This document shows positions 1 through 9,210 of a stretch of 64,000 nt of DNA, piece by piece. Below the pieces are notes generated by a model. That model was not told the origin of the DNA. It saw nothing but the letters and a program-made list of their open reading frames with translations, and made no database searches. The stretch is from Chlamydiales bacterium (GTDB lineage: Bacteria > Chlamydiota > Chlamydiia > Chlamydiales > SM23-39): contig JAUXXF010000010.1 in NCBI GenBank assembly GCA_030681135.1, positions 150,811 to 214,810 on the forward strand, read 5' to 3'. Positions within the stretch are counted from its first letter, which is position 1. Each line of letters opens with the position of its first letter. Position numbers and translations under genes: made by a program.

Positions 1-244
1 CCATATTTGGGATGCAGGTTGTTAAAATCACCTCGTGAATCGATTTTTCTCCTTGCAATACAGTAGCCATACTGTCTTGTTCATCAGGATCAAAACCAAG
101 ACCGGTAGTTAAATTGGCTTGTGCATCAAAATCGATCAACAACACTCTTTTCTTGTGGAATTGGGCGAGCGCCGCTCCTAGATGGAGCGACGTGGATGTT
201 TTGGCAGTTCCGCCTTTAAAACTGCTGACAGAGATAACAATCAT
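1..244 (-). CDS. parA: ParA/MinD-family ATPase, N-terminal part
   Basis: The gene enters from the left edge, so only about the first 81 residues are visible, read leftwards from the ATG at 244. The start MIVISVSSFKGGTAKTST holds the deviant Walker A motif KGGTAKTS of ParA/Soj/MinD ATPases, followed by VLLIDFDAQANLTTGLG, the typical A' strand and DxQ segment. Such ATPases partition chromosomes or plasmids or place proteins on the nucleoid. A clear AGGAGA ribosome site precedes the ATG, and an 18-bp dyad at 261-278 sits just upstream. It lies downstream of thrS in the same direction, an order I recall from Chlamydia. Whether it acts on the chromosome or a plasmid cannot be told from this fragment. 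Confidence 0.9.
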   Translation of the reverse strand, partial: MIVISVSSFKGGTAKTSTSLHLGAALAQFHKKRVLLIDFDAQANLTTGLGFDPDEQDSMATVLQGEKSIHEVILTTCIPNM

Positions 245-260
245 GTAGACTCTCCTTTAT

Positions 261-278
261 TAGATATAACTATATCTA
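261..278. promoter_or_regulatory. 18-bp dyad upstream of parA
   Basis: TAGATATA-AC-TATATCTA is a perfect 8+2+8 inverted repeat, 17 bases before the parA start and directly abutting the palindrome that begins at 279. Position and symmetry suit an operator, for instance autoregulation by the ParA system. It could also be part of the insertion target of the neighbouring palindrome. No regulator is identified. Confidence 0.4.
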
Positions 279-450
279 AGAAGCTGTACTAAAACCTAGC
301 TTTTATCGATTTTAGGGTTCTTTTGAGCCGATTTTCGATTCTTTTTTGGGGGATTGTATCAACGGACGTATACTATCCCCCAAAAAAGAATCGAAAATCG
401 GCCAAAATAATCCCTAAAATCGATGAAGCCTAGGTTCTAGTACAGCTTCT
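279..450. repeat. Palindromic element A1 (172 bp)
   Basis: This near-perfect palindrome lies between thrS and parA. The ends are AGAAGCTGTACTA and its complement. Inside are TCGATTTTAGGG, the arm-marker GGTTCTTTTGAGCC (left) or GGATTATTTTGGCC (right, complemented), then GATTTTCGATTC and an apex GGGGGATTGTAT ... ATACTATCCCCC. The core is almost identical to 7198-7370, but the outer 30 bases of each arm differ while still pairing with each other. The right end overlaps the thrS stop codon: the TAG is completed by the terminal AG of the element. In RNA it would form a hairpin of about 85 base pairs at the thrS 3' end. Confidence 0.9.
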
Positions 451-2368
451 AAGCAAAGCAAGAGAGTAAAGAGCGCTCATCTCGTTCTTTTGTGATTTTT
501 TCCAGAAACTGGTTAAGTTCCATTTCCCCATGAACCACATTGTCTCTGGTACGCAGAGCAATCGATCGATGTTCAACTTCTTGGTCTCCCACAGTTAACA
601 TGTAGTTGGTTTTGAGAAGTTGAGCTGTGCGCACTTTTTTGCCGACAGATTCGCTCGTATCATCGATATCGCAAATAAATCCCGCTTTTTTGATAACAGC
701 CGCAATTTCCTTGGCGTAAGGAACGTGCCTGTCTGCCACAGTGAGAATCCTTACTTGGTAGGGACTTAGCCAAAGAGGAAATTTTCCGGCGAAGTGTTCG
801 ATGAGAATGCCGAAAAAGCGCTCAATGGATCCAAAGAGAGCTCTATGCAGCATCACAGGTCTTTTGTGCTCTGCGCTGGCATCTACGAATTCTAGCTCAA
901 ATTTTTGAGGAAGAGACATGTCAAGCTGCACAGTGCCGCACTGCCAGTGTCTGCCAATGGCGTCTCGGATGTGAATGTCGATTTTAGGTCCGTAAAAGGC
1001 GCCATCTCCTTCATTAATTCGATAGCTATGACCCCATTCGTCTAAAGCTCCTTTTAATCCATTTGTAGCGATCTCCCAGTCTTCATCGGAACCGATCGTT
1101 TTTGATTTTTCAGGGCGAGTCGATAGCTCTAAGCGATAAGGGAGTCCAAAAGCCATGTAAATTTTATCTGCCAATTGCAAAATTTGGCGGATCTCTTCTT
1201 GGATTTGTTCAGGGCGCATGAATATGTGGGCATCATCTTGATGAAATCCTCTCACTCGAAATAGGCCATTGAGCGCTCCAGAGGCTTCAAAGCGGTGAAC
1301 ATGGCCGATCTCAGCAATCCGAAGAGGCAGCTCACGATAGCTGTGAATCGCTGTTCGATAATAGAGCATGCAGCCAGGACAGTTCATTGGCTTAATGGCA
1401 AATTCTCTTTCCTCAATCTGAGAGAGGTACATGTTCTCTCGATAATGATACCAATGACCTGACCGTTCCCAAAGCTCTTTACTCAGCATCATCGGAGTTT
1501 TAATCTCTAGATAGCCTGCTTCATCGAGACATTCTCTTAAGAAACCAATCAATCGGTTCCAAATAATTAAACCGTGCGGATGGATGAAAGGCATTCCCGG
1601 AGCTTCTTCTTTAAACGAAAAAAAATCTAAGGCAGGACCTAATATTTTGTGATCCCGTTTTTTGGCTTCTTCGACCATGAAAAGATAGTCTTTAAGCTGT
1701 TTTTTATCCGGAAAAGAGATGGCGTAAATGCGAGTAAGCATTTCTTTTGTTGAGTCTCCTCTCCAATAAGCTCCAGAAGTTTTTAGTACTTTAAAGGCTT
1801 TAATTTTGTTGAGAGCTGGTAAGTGAGGGCCTCTGCAAAGATCAAAAAATTCTCCTTGGGTGTAGCCAGAAACCGGACTTTTTTCATCAAACTCTGCAAT
1901 CAATTCTTTTTTATAGGGGTTTTCGGAAAAAGCTTGAATGGCTTCGTCTTTTGACCCAAATTCCATCCTTTCTGGCTTGTGATTTTCTCGGATGATTTTT
2001 TCTATCTCCTCTTCAATCTTAGGAAAATCCTGATCAGAGATGGTCAGGTTTGCAAAATCGTAGTAAAATCCATGTTCAATAGGAGGGCCAATCGTAGGTT
2101 TTGCTGTAGGCCAGAGGCGTAAAATCGCTTGGGCGAGCACGTGGGCTGAGGTGTGCCAAAATACTTCTTTGCCTTGTGCTTCTTCAAACGAATAAAAAGT
2201 AACCGAGTCGCCTTCTTGCAAGATTGTAGAAAAATCTTTCATATTTCCATTGATTGTCACGGCTACAGCTTGTTCGGGGGCAGTCAAGTTGAGTTTTTCT
2301 GCAAGTTGTTTAGCTGTGCTTCCCTCTGGGAGCTCAACGTCGTTTTGTTGATTTACTTTGATTCTCAT
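449..2368 (-). CDS. thrS: Threonine--tRNA ligase
   Basis: The product (639 aa) charges tRNA-Thr in the cytoplasm. It shows the full bacterial layout: an N-terminal TGS domain (about 1-62), the editing domain with HTSAH at 72-76, the class II catalytic core with MNCPGC (zinc ligand region) and the motif 2 stretch RVRGFHQDDAHIF, motif 3 in LHRALFGSIERFFG, and a C-terminal anticodon-binding domain starting near LSPYQVRILTV. Length is normal for the family. The ATG at 2368 follows TAGAGGTCTAAA, which gives the ribosome site. The C-terminal tail (ERSLLSCFA) looks atypical, and the TAG stop is formed at the junction with palindrome A1, so the last residues may have been altered by that insertion. 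Confidence 0.97.
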   Translation of the reverse strand: MRIKVNQQNDVELPEGSTAKQLAEKLNLTAPEQAVAVTINGNMKDFSTILQEGDSVTFYSFEEAQGKEVFWHTSAHVLAQAILRLWPTAKPTIGPPIEHGFYYDFANLTISDQDFPKIEEEIEKIIRENHKPERMEFGSKDEAIQAFSENPYKKELIAEFDEKSPVSGYTQGEFFDLCRGPHLPALNKIKAFKVLKTSGAYWRGDSTKEMLTRIYAISFPDKKQLKDYLFMVEEAKKRDHKILGPALDFFSFKEEAPGMPFIHPHGLIIWNRLIGFLRECLDEAGYLEIKTPMMLSKELWERSGHWYHYRENMYLSQIEEREFAIKPMNCPGCMLYYRTAIHSYRELPLRIAEIGHVHRFEASGALNGLFRVRGFHQDDAHIFMRPEQIQEEIRQILQLADKIYMAFGLPYRLELSTRPEKSKTIGSDEDWEIATNGLKGALDEWGHSYRINEGDGAFYGPKIDIHIRDAIGRHWQCGTVQLDMSLPQKFELEFVDASAEHKRPVMLHRALFGSIERFFGILIEHFAGKFPLWLSPYQVRILTVADRHVPYAKEIAAVIKKAGFICDIDDTSESVGKKVRTAQLLKTNYMLTVGDQEVEHRSIALRTRDNVVHGEMELNQFLEKITKERDERSLLSCFA

Positions 2369-2435
2369 TTTAGACCTCTACAATATTGTTAAGAAGTTTA
2401 GCAGATGGAGGCAATAATTTCTATGTAAAGCAGAT

Positions 2436-3416
2436 TTACATGAGATCTAGGACATGCTTGATCGCATAGGTGAAGATAAGGTCTGCCCCGGCTCTTTTAA
2501 TGGATAAAAGAGTTTCATAAAAGACATCGGGAGCGTGGAGATAGCCCATCTGGTGTGCGGCCATGACCATCGAATACTCTCCGCTAACATGGTAGGCGGC
2601 TATCGGCCTTTTGGTCTCTTCTTTGAGCTTTGCGATGACATCGAGGTACAAGCTGGCAGGTTTGACCATGAGGATGTCAGCTCCTTCTTGTTCATCCAGG
2701 TAGGCTTCAAGAAGCGCTTCTCGTACATTTGCTGGGTCCATCTGGTAGGTTTTTTTGTCTCCAAATTGGAGCTGCACCTGGAGAGCTTCTCGGAAAGGCT
2801 GATAGAGGGAGGAGGCATATTTTGCGCTATAGGCTAAAATGCCTGTTTGATGGTAGCCGGCCTCGTCCAGAGCGTTTCGAATCGCCCCTACTCTGCCGTC
2901 CATCATATCACTGGGAGCTACAAAGTCTACACCGGCCTCGGCTTGCATAAGGGCCATTTTTTCTAAACAGACGATGGTTTCATCGTTAAGGATTCTCCCT
3001 TCTGCGTTCACAAGGCCATCGTGTCCATGTAGGGTAAAAGGATCCAAAGCCACATCTGCCATGACGCAGAGGCTGGGCAGCTCTTGTTTGATTCTTTTAA
3101 TCGCTTGAGCGAGGAGGCCGTTTGAGTTCCAGGCCTCTAAGGCGTCGTTGCTTTTTAGAGAAGGTTCGATCACGGGAAAGAGGCAGATGGATTGAACTCC
3201 CCTCTCATGGAGCAGATTTGCTTCTTTGAGAAGAAGATCGATGGATAGCCGATCGATGCCTGGCATTCGTTGAATAGGAACTTTTTTTCTCTCTCCTTCA
3301 ATGAGAAAGAAAGGAGCGGTGAGGTCTGCTGGAGTGAGCAAAGTTTCCTGGATCATTTTCCGGATTGATTCTGTTTTTCGATTTCTTCTTAAACGAATCG
3401 GTAATAGTTGTTTCAT
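2436..3416 (-). CDS. hemB: Delta-aminolevulinic acid dehydratase (porphobilinogen synthase)
   Basis: The product (326 aa) condenses two 5-aminolevulinate molecules to porphobilinogen in haem synthesis. The Schiff-base lysines are seen in AYSAKYASS and ILMVKPAS, and the substrate loop DMMDGRVGAIR is present. The metal site reads DVALDPFTLHGHDG, without the cysteines of zinc enzymes, so this should be the magnesium-dependent, Pseudomonas-like class. RPRRLRR-like basic residues near the N-terminus (PIRLRRNRKTESIRKM) are usual. AGAGAGGTC precedes the ATG. It is transcribed in the same direction as thrS, 67 bp upstream of it, and divergently from the ThyX-like gene. Confidence 0.96.
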   Translation of the reverse strand: MKQLLPIRLRRNRKTESIRKMIQETLLTPADLTAPFFLIEGERKKVPIQRMPGIDRLSIDLLLKEANLLHERGVQSICLFPVIEPSLKSNDALEAWNSNGLLAQAIKRIKQELPSLCVMADVALDPFTLHGHDGLVNAEGRILNDETIVCLEKMALMQAEAGVDFVAPSDMMDGRVGAIRNALDEAGYHQTGILAYSAKYASSLYQPFREALQVQLQFGDKKTYQMDPANVREALLEAYLDEQEGADILMVKPASLYLDVIAKLKEETKRPIAAYHVSGEYSMVMAAHQMGYLHAPDVFYETLLSIKRAGADLIFTYAIKHVLDLM

Positions 3417-3531
3417 GCTGACCTCTCTTTTGCATAATAAGTAAAAAATCCTTTGTCTGCATCGTATATATTTTCTTGATCTCCTATTAAAGATATGGCA
3501 CGCTTAAGGATTGCTTGAGTGAGGAGCTTTT

Positions 3532-5172
3532 ATGTTGAATAGTTACGAAGAGTTTACGGAAAGCCAGATTAAGATCCTTGAACATTTTGTGACCAGTGCT
3601 TCAAGCTCTATCTTTGTACTTCGAAATTTGCCCGAGGTAATCAAAGGAGCTCTATTTTCCCGCTATTCCCGTTCTACTTTAGGTCTCCGCTCTTTGCTTT
3701 TAAAAGAATTTATTTTAAATGAAGACACTGCTTTTGCAGCGATTGCAGGGAAACCTACTGAGACAAGCGCTGATCAGGCGCAGCTTACGGCCATTCAAAA
3801 AGCGCAAAATTTTTATGACCGGATTCTAGATGGATACGGAGACGATTCGATTGGAGAGCTAGGTGGCGCTCATTTGGCGATAGAGCAGGTTTCCATGCTC
3901 GGGGCAAAAGCGATCGAAGATCACCGGATTGGGGGGTCTCCTCTTGAGAAATCGACCAGGTATATTTACTTTGATCAAAAGGTGAATGGGCAATATTTGT
4001 TTTATCAAGAGCCTGTTCTGATGACCTCTGCCTACCGGGAACTTTTTTTAGATACGTGCAATCATTTATTTGAGACTTATGCCAAGTTGATTCCCCCTTT
4101 AACTGCGCAAATTGAACAAACCTTTCCTAAAGATCCATCGATTTCGACAGCAGCTTATACGGCAGCTCTGAGGGCTAAAGTGCTCGATTGTCTGCGCGGG
4201 CTTTTGCCAGCGAGCGCTTTGACGAATATGGGAGTGTTTGGCAATGGTCGGTTTTTTGAGTCGCTTATTCAAAAGCTCCAGTACCACAATTTAGCAGAAA
4301 TGCAGGAGATCGGAAAAAAATCTTGGCAGGAATTGAATAAAGTGATTCCTTCCTTTATTCGTAGAGGAGATCCTGAGCATAAGCATTTCCAGTCTATGGG
4401 AGAGTTTTATGAATCGATGGAATCAGAGATTCATCAGTTTGCATCGCATCACGTTCAAGGTGTCGAACAGATGGGTCAGTCCGGAAACCATCCAAGTGTA
4501 CGCCTCATTGCTGGCGATCCAGATTGTGCAGCGAAGATAGCTGGGGCTTTATTGTTTTCCCACTCTCAGGCCTCTTTAGAACATTTGCAAAGTTACTGTA
4601 GACAGTTGCCGGAAGAACAGTTATTTCGCATCCTGGATGCGGCCAGCTCTTCCAGAGAAAATCGGCGTCATAAATCTCCGCGCGCTTTGGAACACGCCAC
4701 ATTTACCTTTGAGATCTTGGCTGATTTTGGAATTTACCGTGATTTGCATCGGCATCGGATCCTTACGCAAGAAAGGCAGCTTCTTACTTGCAACTATGGT
4801 TATTACGTGCCTCCCGAGATCCAGGGCACTGAGATGGAAAAAGAGTATGTGGCAGCGATGGACATGGCCAAAAAAACCTATGATATTATTGCTTCCGAAC
4901 TTCCAGAAGAGGCTCAATATGTGGTTCCCATGGCCTATAATGTCCACTGGTATTTTCATGTCAATTTGAGAAGCTTGCAATGGCTTTGCGAGCTCCGCTC
5001 TCAAGCGGCGGGCCATGCGATGTACCGGTTTGTTGCCCAAGAGATGGCGCGGCTAGTCAGCGTTGCTTATCCTCCTTTGGAAAGGTTTTTTAAATTCGTC
5101 GATTTTGAGGGTTACGAGTTGGGACGTCTAGGTGCAGAGATCAGAAAGGAAGCGAAGAAGCTGACTGTATAA
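3532..5172 (+). CDS. thyX: Atypical double-domain FAD-dependent thymidylate synthase (ThyX-like)
   Basis: The protein (546 aa) is about twice the length of a usual ThyX and looks like two ThyX halves in tandem. The first half has YGDDSIGELGGAHLAIE and EKSTRYIYF (about 139-147). The second has DLHRHRILTQERQ (about 403-415), a variant of the ThyX signature RHRxxSxNExSxRY, followed by VVPMAYNVHWYFHVNLRSL and ELRSQAAGHAMYR, which match the C-terminal ThyX substrate region. ThyX makes dTMP from dUMP using FAD and methylene-tetrahydrofolate. Chlamydiae use this long form and, as I recall, have it near hemB. Only the second half keeps most of the signature, so the first may be structural. It is coupled to uvrB six bases downstream. 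GTGAGGAG supplies the ribosome site. Confidence 0.75.
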   Translation: MLNSYEEFTESQIKILEHFVTSASSSIFVLRNLPEVIKGALFSRYSRSTLGLRSLLLKEFILNEDTAFAAIAGKPTETSADQAQLTAIQKAQNFYDRILDGYGDDSIGELGGAHLAIEQVSMLGAKAIEDHRIGGSPLEKSTRYIYFDQKVNGQYLFYQEPVLMTSAYRELFLDTCNHLFETYAKLIPPLTAQIEQTFPKDPSISTAAYTAALRAKVLDCLRGLLPASALTNMGVFGNGRFFESLIQKLQYHNLAEMQEIGKKSWQELNKVIPSFIRRGDPEHKHFQSMGEFYESMESEIHQFASHHVQGVEQMGQSGNHPSVRLIAGDPDCAAKIAGALLFSHSQASLEHLQSYCRQLPEEQLFRILDAASSSRENRRHKSPRALEHATFTFEILADFGIYRDLHRHRILTQERQLLTCNYGYYVPPEIQGTEMEKEYVAAMDMAKKTYDIIASELPEEAQYVVPMAYNVHWYFHVNLRSLQWLCELRSQAAGHAMYRFVAQEMARLVSVAYPPLERFFKFVDFEGYELGRLGAEIRKEAKKLTV

Positions 5173-5178
5173 GAATCT

Positions 5179-7155
5179 ATGTTCCGACTCCAATCTGATT
5201 TTTCCCCTACAGGAGACCAGCCCCAAGCGATAAAGAGTCTTGTAGAGGGGCTTCGCAATAATAAGCAGTCTCAAGTCCTCTTAGGAATTACGGGCTCTGG
5301 TAAAACGTTTACCATGGCCAATGTTATTGAGCAAATGGGCAAGCCTGCGCTCATTTTAGCCCACAATAAAACGTTAGCAGCGCAACTTTATCAAGAGTTC
5401 AAAGCTTTTTTCCCCGATAACGCCGTCGAATATTTTGTCTCTTATTATGATTACTACCAGCCAGAGGCTTATATTGCTCGAACGGATACCTATATTGAAA
5501 AAGATTTGGCCATCAATGATCGAATCGAAAAGATGCGCCTTAGTGCAACTCGTTCGTTGATCGAACGCTCCGATGTCATTATTGTCTCTTCCGTCTCTTG
5601 TATTTATGGGTTGGGAACTCCTGAATATTACAGCCAGATGCAGTTAAAACTGGCGACGGGACAAACTGTTCGACGCGATGATGTGCTACTCCACTTAGTC
5701 GAGATGCACTATGTAAGAAATGATTACGATCTTGTTCGTGCGAGTTTCCGCGTGCGCGGAGATGTCCTTGAAATTGTCCCCGCCTATGAAGATGAGCTGG
5801 CCTATCGGATTGAATTTTTTGGCGATGATGTAGAAAGGCTCAGCGAAATTGATCCAATGACTGGGAAAGTGCGTCGCCGTTTAGAGGAACTTACGATTTT
5901 CCCGGGCTCTCACTATGTGACTCCTGAATATGTTCGACATGCGGCTATAGAGACGATTAGACAAGAGTTGAAAGAGCGGATTTCCCAGTTTGAAAAGGAA
6001 AATCGGTTAATTGAGGCTCAGCGGATCAAAGAGAGGACGGGTTACGATCTCGAAATGATTCGGGAGATTGGTTTTTGCAAAGGGATAGAGAACTATTCTC
6101 GTCATTTTAGCAAAAGACCTGAAGGGGCTCCGCCTCCTTGTCTTATCGATTATTTCCCCGATGATTTTCTTTTCTTCATCGATGAGTCCCATCAAACGCT
6201 TCCTCAGCTGCATGCGATGTATAATGGAGATCGGTCTAGAAAGCAGGCGCTGATTGAGTTTGGCTTTCGGCTCCCTTCAGCGTTTGATAATCGGCCTTTG
6301 AAATTCGAAGAGGTGTATCGGAAATTTCATCGAGTCATTTACGTCTCTGCAACGCCAGGGGCTTGGGAAGTTGAGGAGGCTGGAGGGGATCTTATCCAAC
6401 AAATTATTCGTCCAACAGGTCTTCTCGATCCTGAGATTACTGTTCGTCCAGCAGCAGGGCAAATCGATGATTGTTTAGAAGAAATTCGAATAGAAACTCA
6501 GCAAGGTGGCCGCGTTCTTGTCACAACGCTGACAAAAAAACTTTCAGAAGATTTGTCTAAATATCTCAACGAGATTGGGGTAAAGGCAAAATATATCCAT
6601 TCCGATATTGACACCTTGGAGAGGATGAAGATCCTCAAAGCCCTTCGCATTGGGGAATTTGATGTGCTTGTAGGGATTAACCTTCTTCGAGAAGGACTTG
6701 ATTTGCCGGAAGTTTCTCTTGTCGTGATTTTAGATGCGGATAAAGAAGGGTTTTTACGCTCTGAAACAGCCCTTATTCAAACATGTGGTAGAGCAGCTCG
6801 CAATGTCAAAGGGCGGGTCATGATGTATGCAGACAGACATACTTCAGCTATTCAAAAGGCCATTGCAACCACTTCTGAAAGGCGGCAGTATCAACAGGTC
6901 TACAACGAGAAACATCAGATTACTCCTAGAAGTGTTATTCGGGAAAAAGCTGCCTCAGTAGAAGAGACCTTTGGATATAAGGAGCCTCCTTCTGAGGTCC
7001 CAGCAGAGCGCAGCATAGATACTTCTGATTTGGAGAAGAAAATCCGAGACTGCGAGGCAGAAATGAAACTTGCAGCCAAAGAACTGCGTTTCGAAGATGC
7101 GGCCAGAGCTCGGGACCTTATGCGCTATTATCAAGATCTAGAGCTTTTAAAATAG
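5179..7155 (+). CDS. uvrB: Excinuclease ABC subunit B
   Basis: UvrB (658 aa) is the damage-verifying helicase-like core of nucleotide excision repair. Walker A is GITGSGKT at 36-43. [10 protein letters not shown] marks the beta-hairpin that inserts between DNA strands. FFIDESH is motif II (about 331-337), ATPGAWE follows, and [19 protein letters not shown] is motif VI. The C-terminal UVR domain ([17 protein letters not shown]) is intact. The gene begins six bases after the ThyX-like stop with no strong ribosome site, suggesting translational coupling. The TAG stop begins a sequence (TAGAATTCTTTCGAAATTAA) that matches the terminal arm of the family A palindromes, and a family C repeat follows at 7174. 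Confidence 0.98.
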   Translation: MFRLQSDFSPTGDQPQAIKSLVEGLRNNKQSQVLLGITGSGKTFTMANVIEQMGKPALILAHNKTLAAQLYQEFKAFFPDNAVEYFVSYYDYYQPEAYIARTDTYIEKDLAINDRIEKMRLSATRSLIERSDVIIVSSVSCIYGLGTPEYYSQMQLKLATGQTVRRDDVLLHLVEMHYVRNDYDLVRASFRVRGDVLEIVPAYEDELAYRIEFFGDDVERLSEIDPMTGKVRRRLEELTIFPGSHYVTPEYVRHAAIETIRQELKERISQFEKENRLIEAQRIKERTGYDLEMIREIGFCKGIENYSRHFSKRPEGAPPPCLIDYFPDDFLFFIDESHQTLPQLHAMYNGDRSRKQALIEFGFRLPSAFDNRPLKFEEVYRKFHRVIYVSATPGAWEVEEAGGDLIQQIIRPTGLLDPEITVRPAAGQIDDCLEEIRIETQQGGRVLVTTLTKKLSEDLSKYLNEIGVKAKYIHSDIDTLERMKILKALRIGEFDVLVGINLLREGLDLPEVSLVVILDADKEGFLRSETALIQTCGRAARNVKGRVMMYADRHTSAIQKAIATTSERRQYQQVYNEKHQITPRSVIREKAASVEETFGYKEPPSEVPAERSIDTSDLEKKIRDCEAEMKLAAKELRFEDAARARDLMRYYQDLELLK

Positions 7156-7172
7156 AATTCTTTCGAAATTAA
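7154..7172. repeat. Solo family A terminus at uvrB stop
   Basis: AGAATTCTTTCGAAATTAA begins inside the uvrB TAG stop codon and matches the terminal AGACCTCTTTCGAAATTAA of elements at 20505 and 59272 with two changes. It looks like a relic end of a family A palindrome whose rest has been lost or replaced by the adjoining repeat. Confidence 0.6.
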
Positions 7173-7173
7173 T

Positions 7174-7195
7174 GGGGCTCCGCCCCAAACCCCGC
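7174..7195 (+). repeat. Family C repeat, 22-bp copy after uvrB
   Basis: GGGGCTCCGCCCC followed by AAACCCCGC recurs as an exact inverted copy at 7492-7513, so the A2 palindrome is bracketed by perfect 22-bp inverted repeats. The first 13 bases fold into a GC hairpin. It lies 3' of uvrB in the sense direction, as do all copies of this motif relative to their genes. Confidence 0.85.
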
Positions 7196-7197
7196 TA

Positions 7198-7370
7198 AGA
7201 GGGTGCCTACAAAGTAAGGTTCTGTTTATTTTCTGGTTCTTTTGAGCCTATTTTCGATTCTTTTTTTGGGGGATTGTATCAACGGACGTATACTATCCCC
7301 CAAAAAAGAATCGAAAATAGGCCAAAATAATCCAGAAAATCAACGAACCCTTACTTTGTAGACACCCTCT
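7198..7370. repeat. Palindromic element A2 (173 bp)
   Basis: This is a second full copy of the A1 palindrome. The core (GGTTCTTTTGAGCC, ATTTTCGATTC, apex GGGGGATTGTAT ... ATACTATCCCCC) is nearly identical to A1, including the apical loop. The outer arms are different, AGAGGGTGCCTACAAAGTAA and its complement, yet pair with each other. It lies between the 3' ends of the convergent genes uvrB and the IQ-motif gene at 7540. Confidence 0.9.
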
Positions 7371-7416
7371 AAAGAACTGCGTCCTTTAGAATCCTTTTGT
7401 TTTTTTATTATAGTCA

Positions 7417-7513
7417 TTTAAATCATCTCTTTCGCGCAGCGAAAGAGATGATTTAAAATAAAAGGGGTTTCCAAAGGGCGTCAGCCTTTTGGCGGGGTTT
7501 GGGGCGGAGCCCC
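7417..7513 (-). repeat. Family C gene-end module C1
   Basis: Read on the minus strand, downstream of the gene at 7540-9210, the module runs GGGGCTCCGCCCC, ACCCCGCC, AAAAGGCTGACGCCCTTT, a T-rich stretch, then a perfect 19-bp hairpin with a 3-base loop (7417-7457). Copies at 41685 (after groEL) and 44561 (after dinD) have the same order of parts but a hairpin of different sequence. Sense-strand placement after stop codons suggests a terminator or a 3'-end RNA-protecting role. Confidence 0.75.
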
Positions 7514-7539
7514 AGAAACTTTTGCCCGGGATAGGTTCT

Positions 7540-9210
7540 TTAGCAAAAAATACAGTGATAGGACTTGTTATAGGAGCCAAAGATTGGGTTGTAATAGGCG
7601 ATTTTTCCTATTTTCTGAAGAGTCGTCAAAGAGGCTTCAATGGCCAATGTGAGCAGATGCTCTTTTTGAGATTCATTATCAAAATGAATAGAATCTAATT
7701 TTGAAGAAAAGTTCTCTTTTAGAGAGATATATAGTTGATTTTTTTCATTAAAAACCACTGTTCTTATTGATAAAACTTGCGGATAAGAAGTCGGTAGCTC
7801 AGCATCCTGTCCCTTTATTTGCAGCTGTTCATTGATGAGCTCTAAACTCATATCGCACAGCTCGGGAAAGATCTCCTCCAACGCCTCTGTCGGGATAGTA
7901 AAGTCTGTATCTGGAGTAGGGAGCCTGAGGCCGAATGCTTCTTGTTGCTCAGGAGAGGTGGAGGCTAGGAACTTAATCAAACGAATGTCTTCAAAGCTTT
8001 TAATGACTGGCAAGTCTTGTAAGCAGCTGTCTAATATTTCCATCATTGATGCTGCAGCCGTGTTTTTCTCTTCAGGAGCAAGAGTTGAAAGCTGTTGAAG
8101 AGGATCTTCGGGACCTATATTGTTGCTCTCCGCAAAGGCTCGGTGGGCTCCATAAACTTTTTCAAAATAATCTAGTACAAGTCTTTGCTCTTTTTCAAAT
8201 GTTTTAATGTGCCGTTCGATCTTAGGGTCAAAATTTTTGGCTGTAGAGAGGATCTCTTCAAAATGATAAGGGAAGAAGCGAATGCACTGCATGCAGGCAT
8301 TAAATGTATTAGGCATTTGTTGAAAATCTTCCAGATCAATAAGTCCAATGTGGCCTTGACCTTCCTTGTCTAGATAGATAACGGCGTTGTCATGGCGAGG
8401 GATACTGGTATTACACAAGGATTGCCAAGGATCTTTCGTCTGGCCTGAAAGGTCTGGCACCTTAGCCTGACATAAGAATGAGGTCAATTCAATAGCCGCT
8501 TCTGTAAAGCATTCCTGATGTTCAATATAGAGGCCTATTTGTGTTTTTTGGTCTAGAACTCTTTCAATAGGCAACCGTTCTTCAATAAGAAAATTTCCAG
8601 AGATTCGAGCTGTGGGGATTTTTAGAAGTTGGTACCCATTTTCTTGGCAAAGTCGCCTTGCCTGGATCATTTTTTTTAGTCTTATTTTGTTTTGTGGATG
8701 GCCGCTCTCTTTAAAAATGATGTCGGGTAGGGAATCGGGAAAATAAACAGGAGTTCTCCCGTTTGAGGCCCTGGGAAAGCTTCGAACATCGACGGCAGCC
8801 ATGAGGCTGGTTGCTTGTTCAAATAAAGAAAAAGGGAGTCTATCGGACTGCGTGTGATCTAAGTATTCTCGACAAGCTCTTTGAATGGTTATTGCTGCGG
8901 AAGTCTCTTCGGCTGCTTTTTTGTTGAGCTCTGTTTTGGGTAAAAGAGTCTTTATAGATGAGCTTCTTTCAAGTGGGGGTAAATCCAAATCTGAGGAAGG
9001 TTGTTGAGCCGTTCTTTGGTCGAGATCTGTTTCGGAGAGAAAAAGCTCTGGGGGCAGGTTTCTTTCTTCTAAGGAAGGTGCATTTGCGTGTGCGTTCCAA
9101 ACCTTTTCAACTAAAGGGTTTACGGGAGGCGCCGGCCTTGCAGCTGTCCATGAGAGGGGGGTAAGATAAGTTTTGACAGCCTGGAAAGCTCCGGAAATTT
9201 GTCCTATCAC
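7540..9210 (-). CDS. IQ-motif protein with CaaX-like tail; possible kinase-like fold
   Basis: I do not recognise a named family. The 556-aa product is paralogous to its divergent neighbour (9377-11083), strongest over the last 350 residues. An IQ calmodulin-type motif, ITIQRACREYL, lies at about 107-117. The middle resembles a degraded kinase-like core: PDIIFKE with a possible lysine, and IPRHDNAVIYLDKEG then IGLIDLEDF (about 272-298), like a catalytic HxDxxN loop plus a metal-binding DxE strand. The protein ends HCIFC, a CaaX-type box that host prenyltransferases could recognise. There is no signal peptide or membrane segment. These features suggest a secreted effector, but function is inference. 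A kinase role is uncertain. Confidence 0.6.
   Translation of the reverse strand: MIGQISGAFQAVKTYLTPLSWTAARPAPPVNPLVEKVWNAHANAPSLEERNLPPELFLSETDLDQRTAQQPSSDLDLPPLERSSSIKTLLPKTELNKKAAEETSAAITIQRACREYLDHTQSDRLPFSLFEQATSLMAAVDVRSFPRASNGRTPVYFPDSLPDIIFKESGHPQNKIRLKKMIQARRLCQENGYQLLKIPTARISGNFLIEERLPIERVLDQKTQIGLYIEHQECFTEAAIELTSFLCQAKVPDLSGQTKDPWQSLCNTSIPRHDNAVIYLDKEGQGHIGLIDLEDFQQMPNTFNACMQCIRFFPYHFEEILSTAKNFDPKIERHIKTFEKEQRLVLDYFEKVYGAHRAFAESNNIGPEDPLQQLSTLAPEEKNTAAASMMEILDSCLQDLPVIKSFEDIRLIKFLASTSPEQQEAFGLRLPTPDTDFTIPTEALEEIFPELCDMSLELINEQLQIKGQDAELPTSYPQVLSIRTVVFNEKNQLYISLKENFSSKLDSIHFDNESQKEHLLTLAIEASLTTLQKIGKIAYYNPIFGSYNKSYHCIFC

Noticed and set aside
3494..3523. Sigma-54 promoter before the ThyX-like gene (TGGCACG ... 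TTGC)
   Set aside because: The spacing between GG and GC is 14 rather than 10 bases, so it cannot be a -24/-12 promoter.
4621..5040. Long antisense frame inside the ThyX-like gene
   Set aside because: It is a shadow of the real coding frame with no ribosome site or recognisable family.
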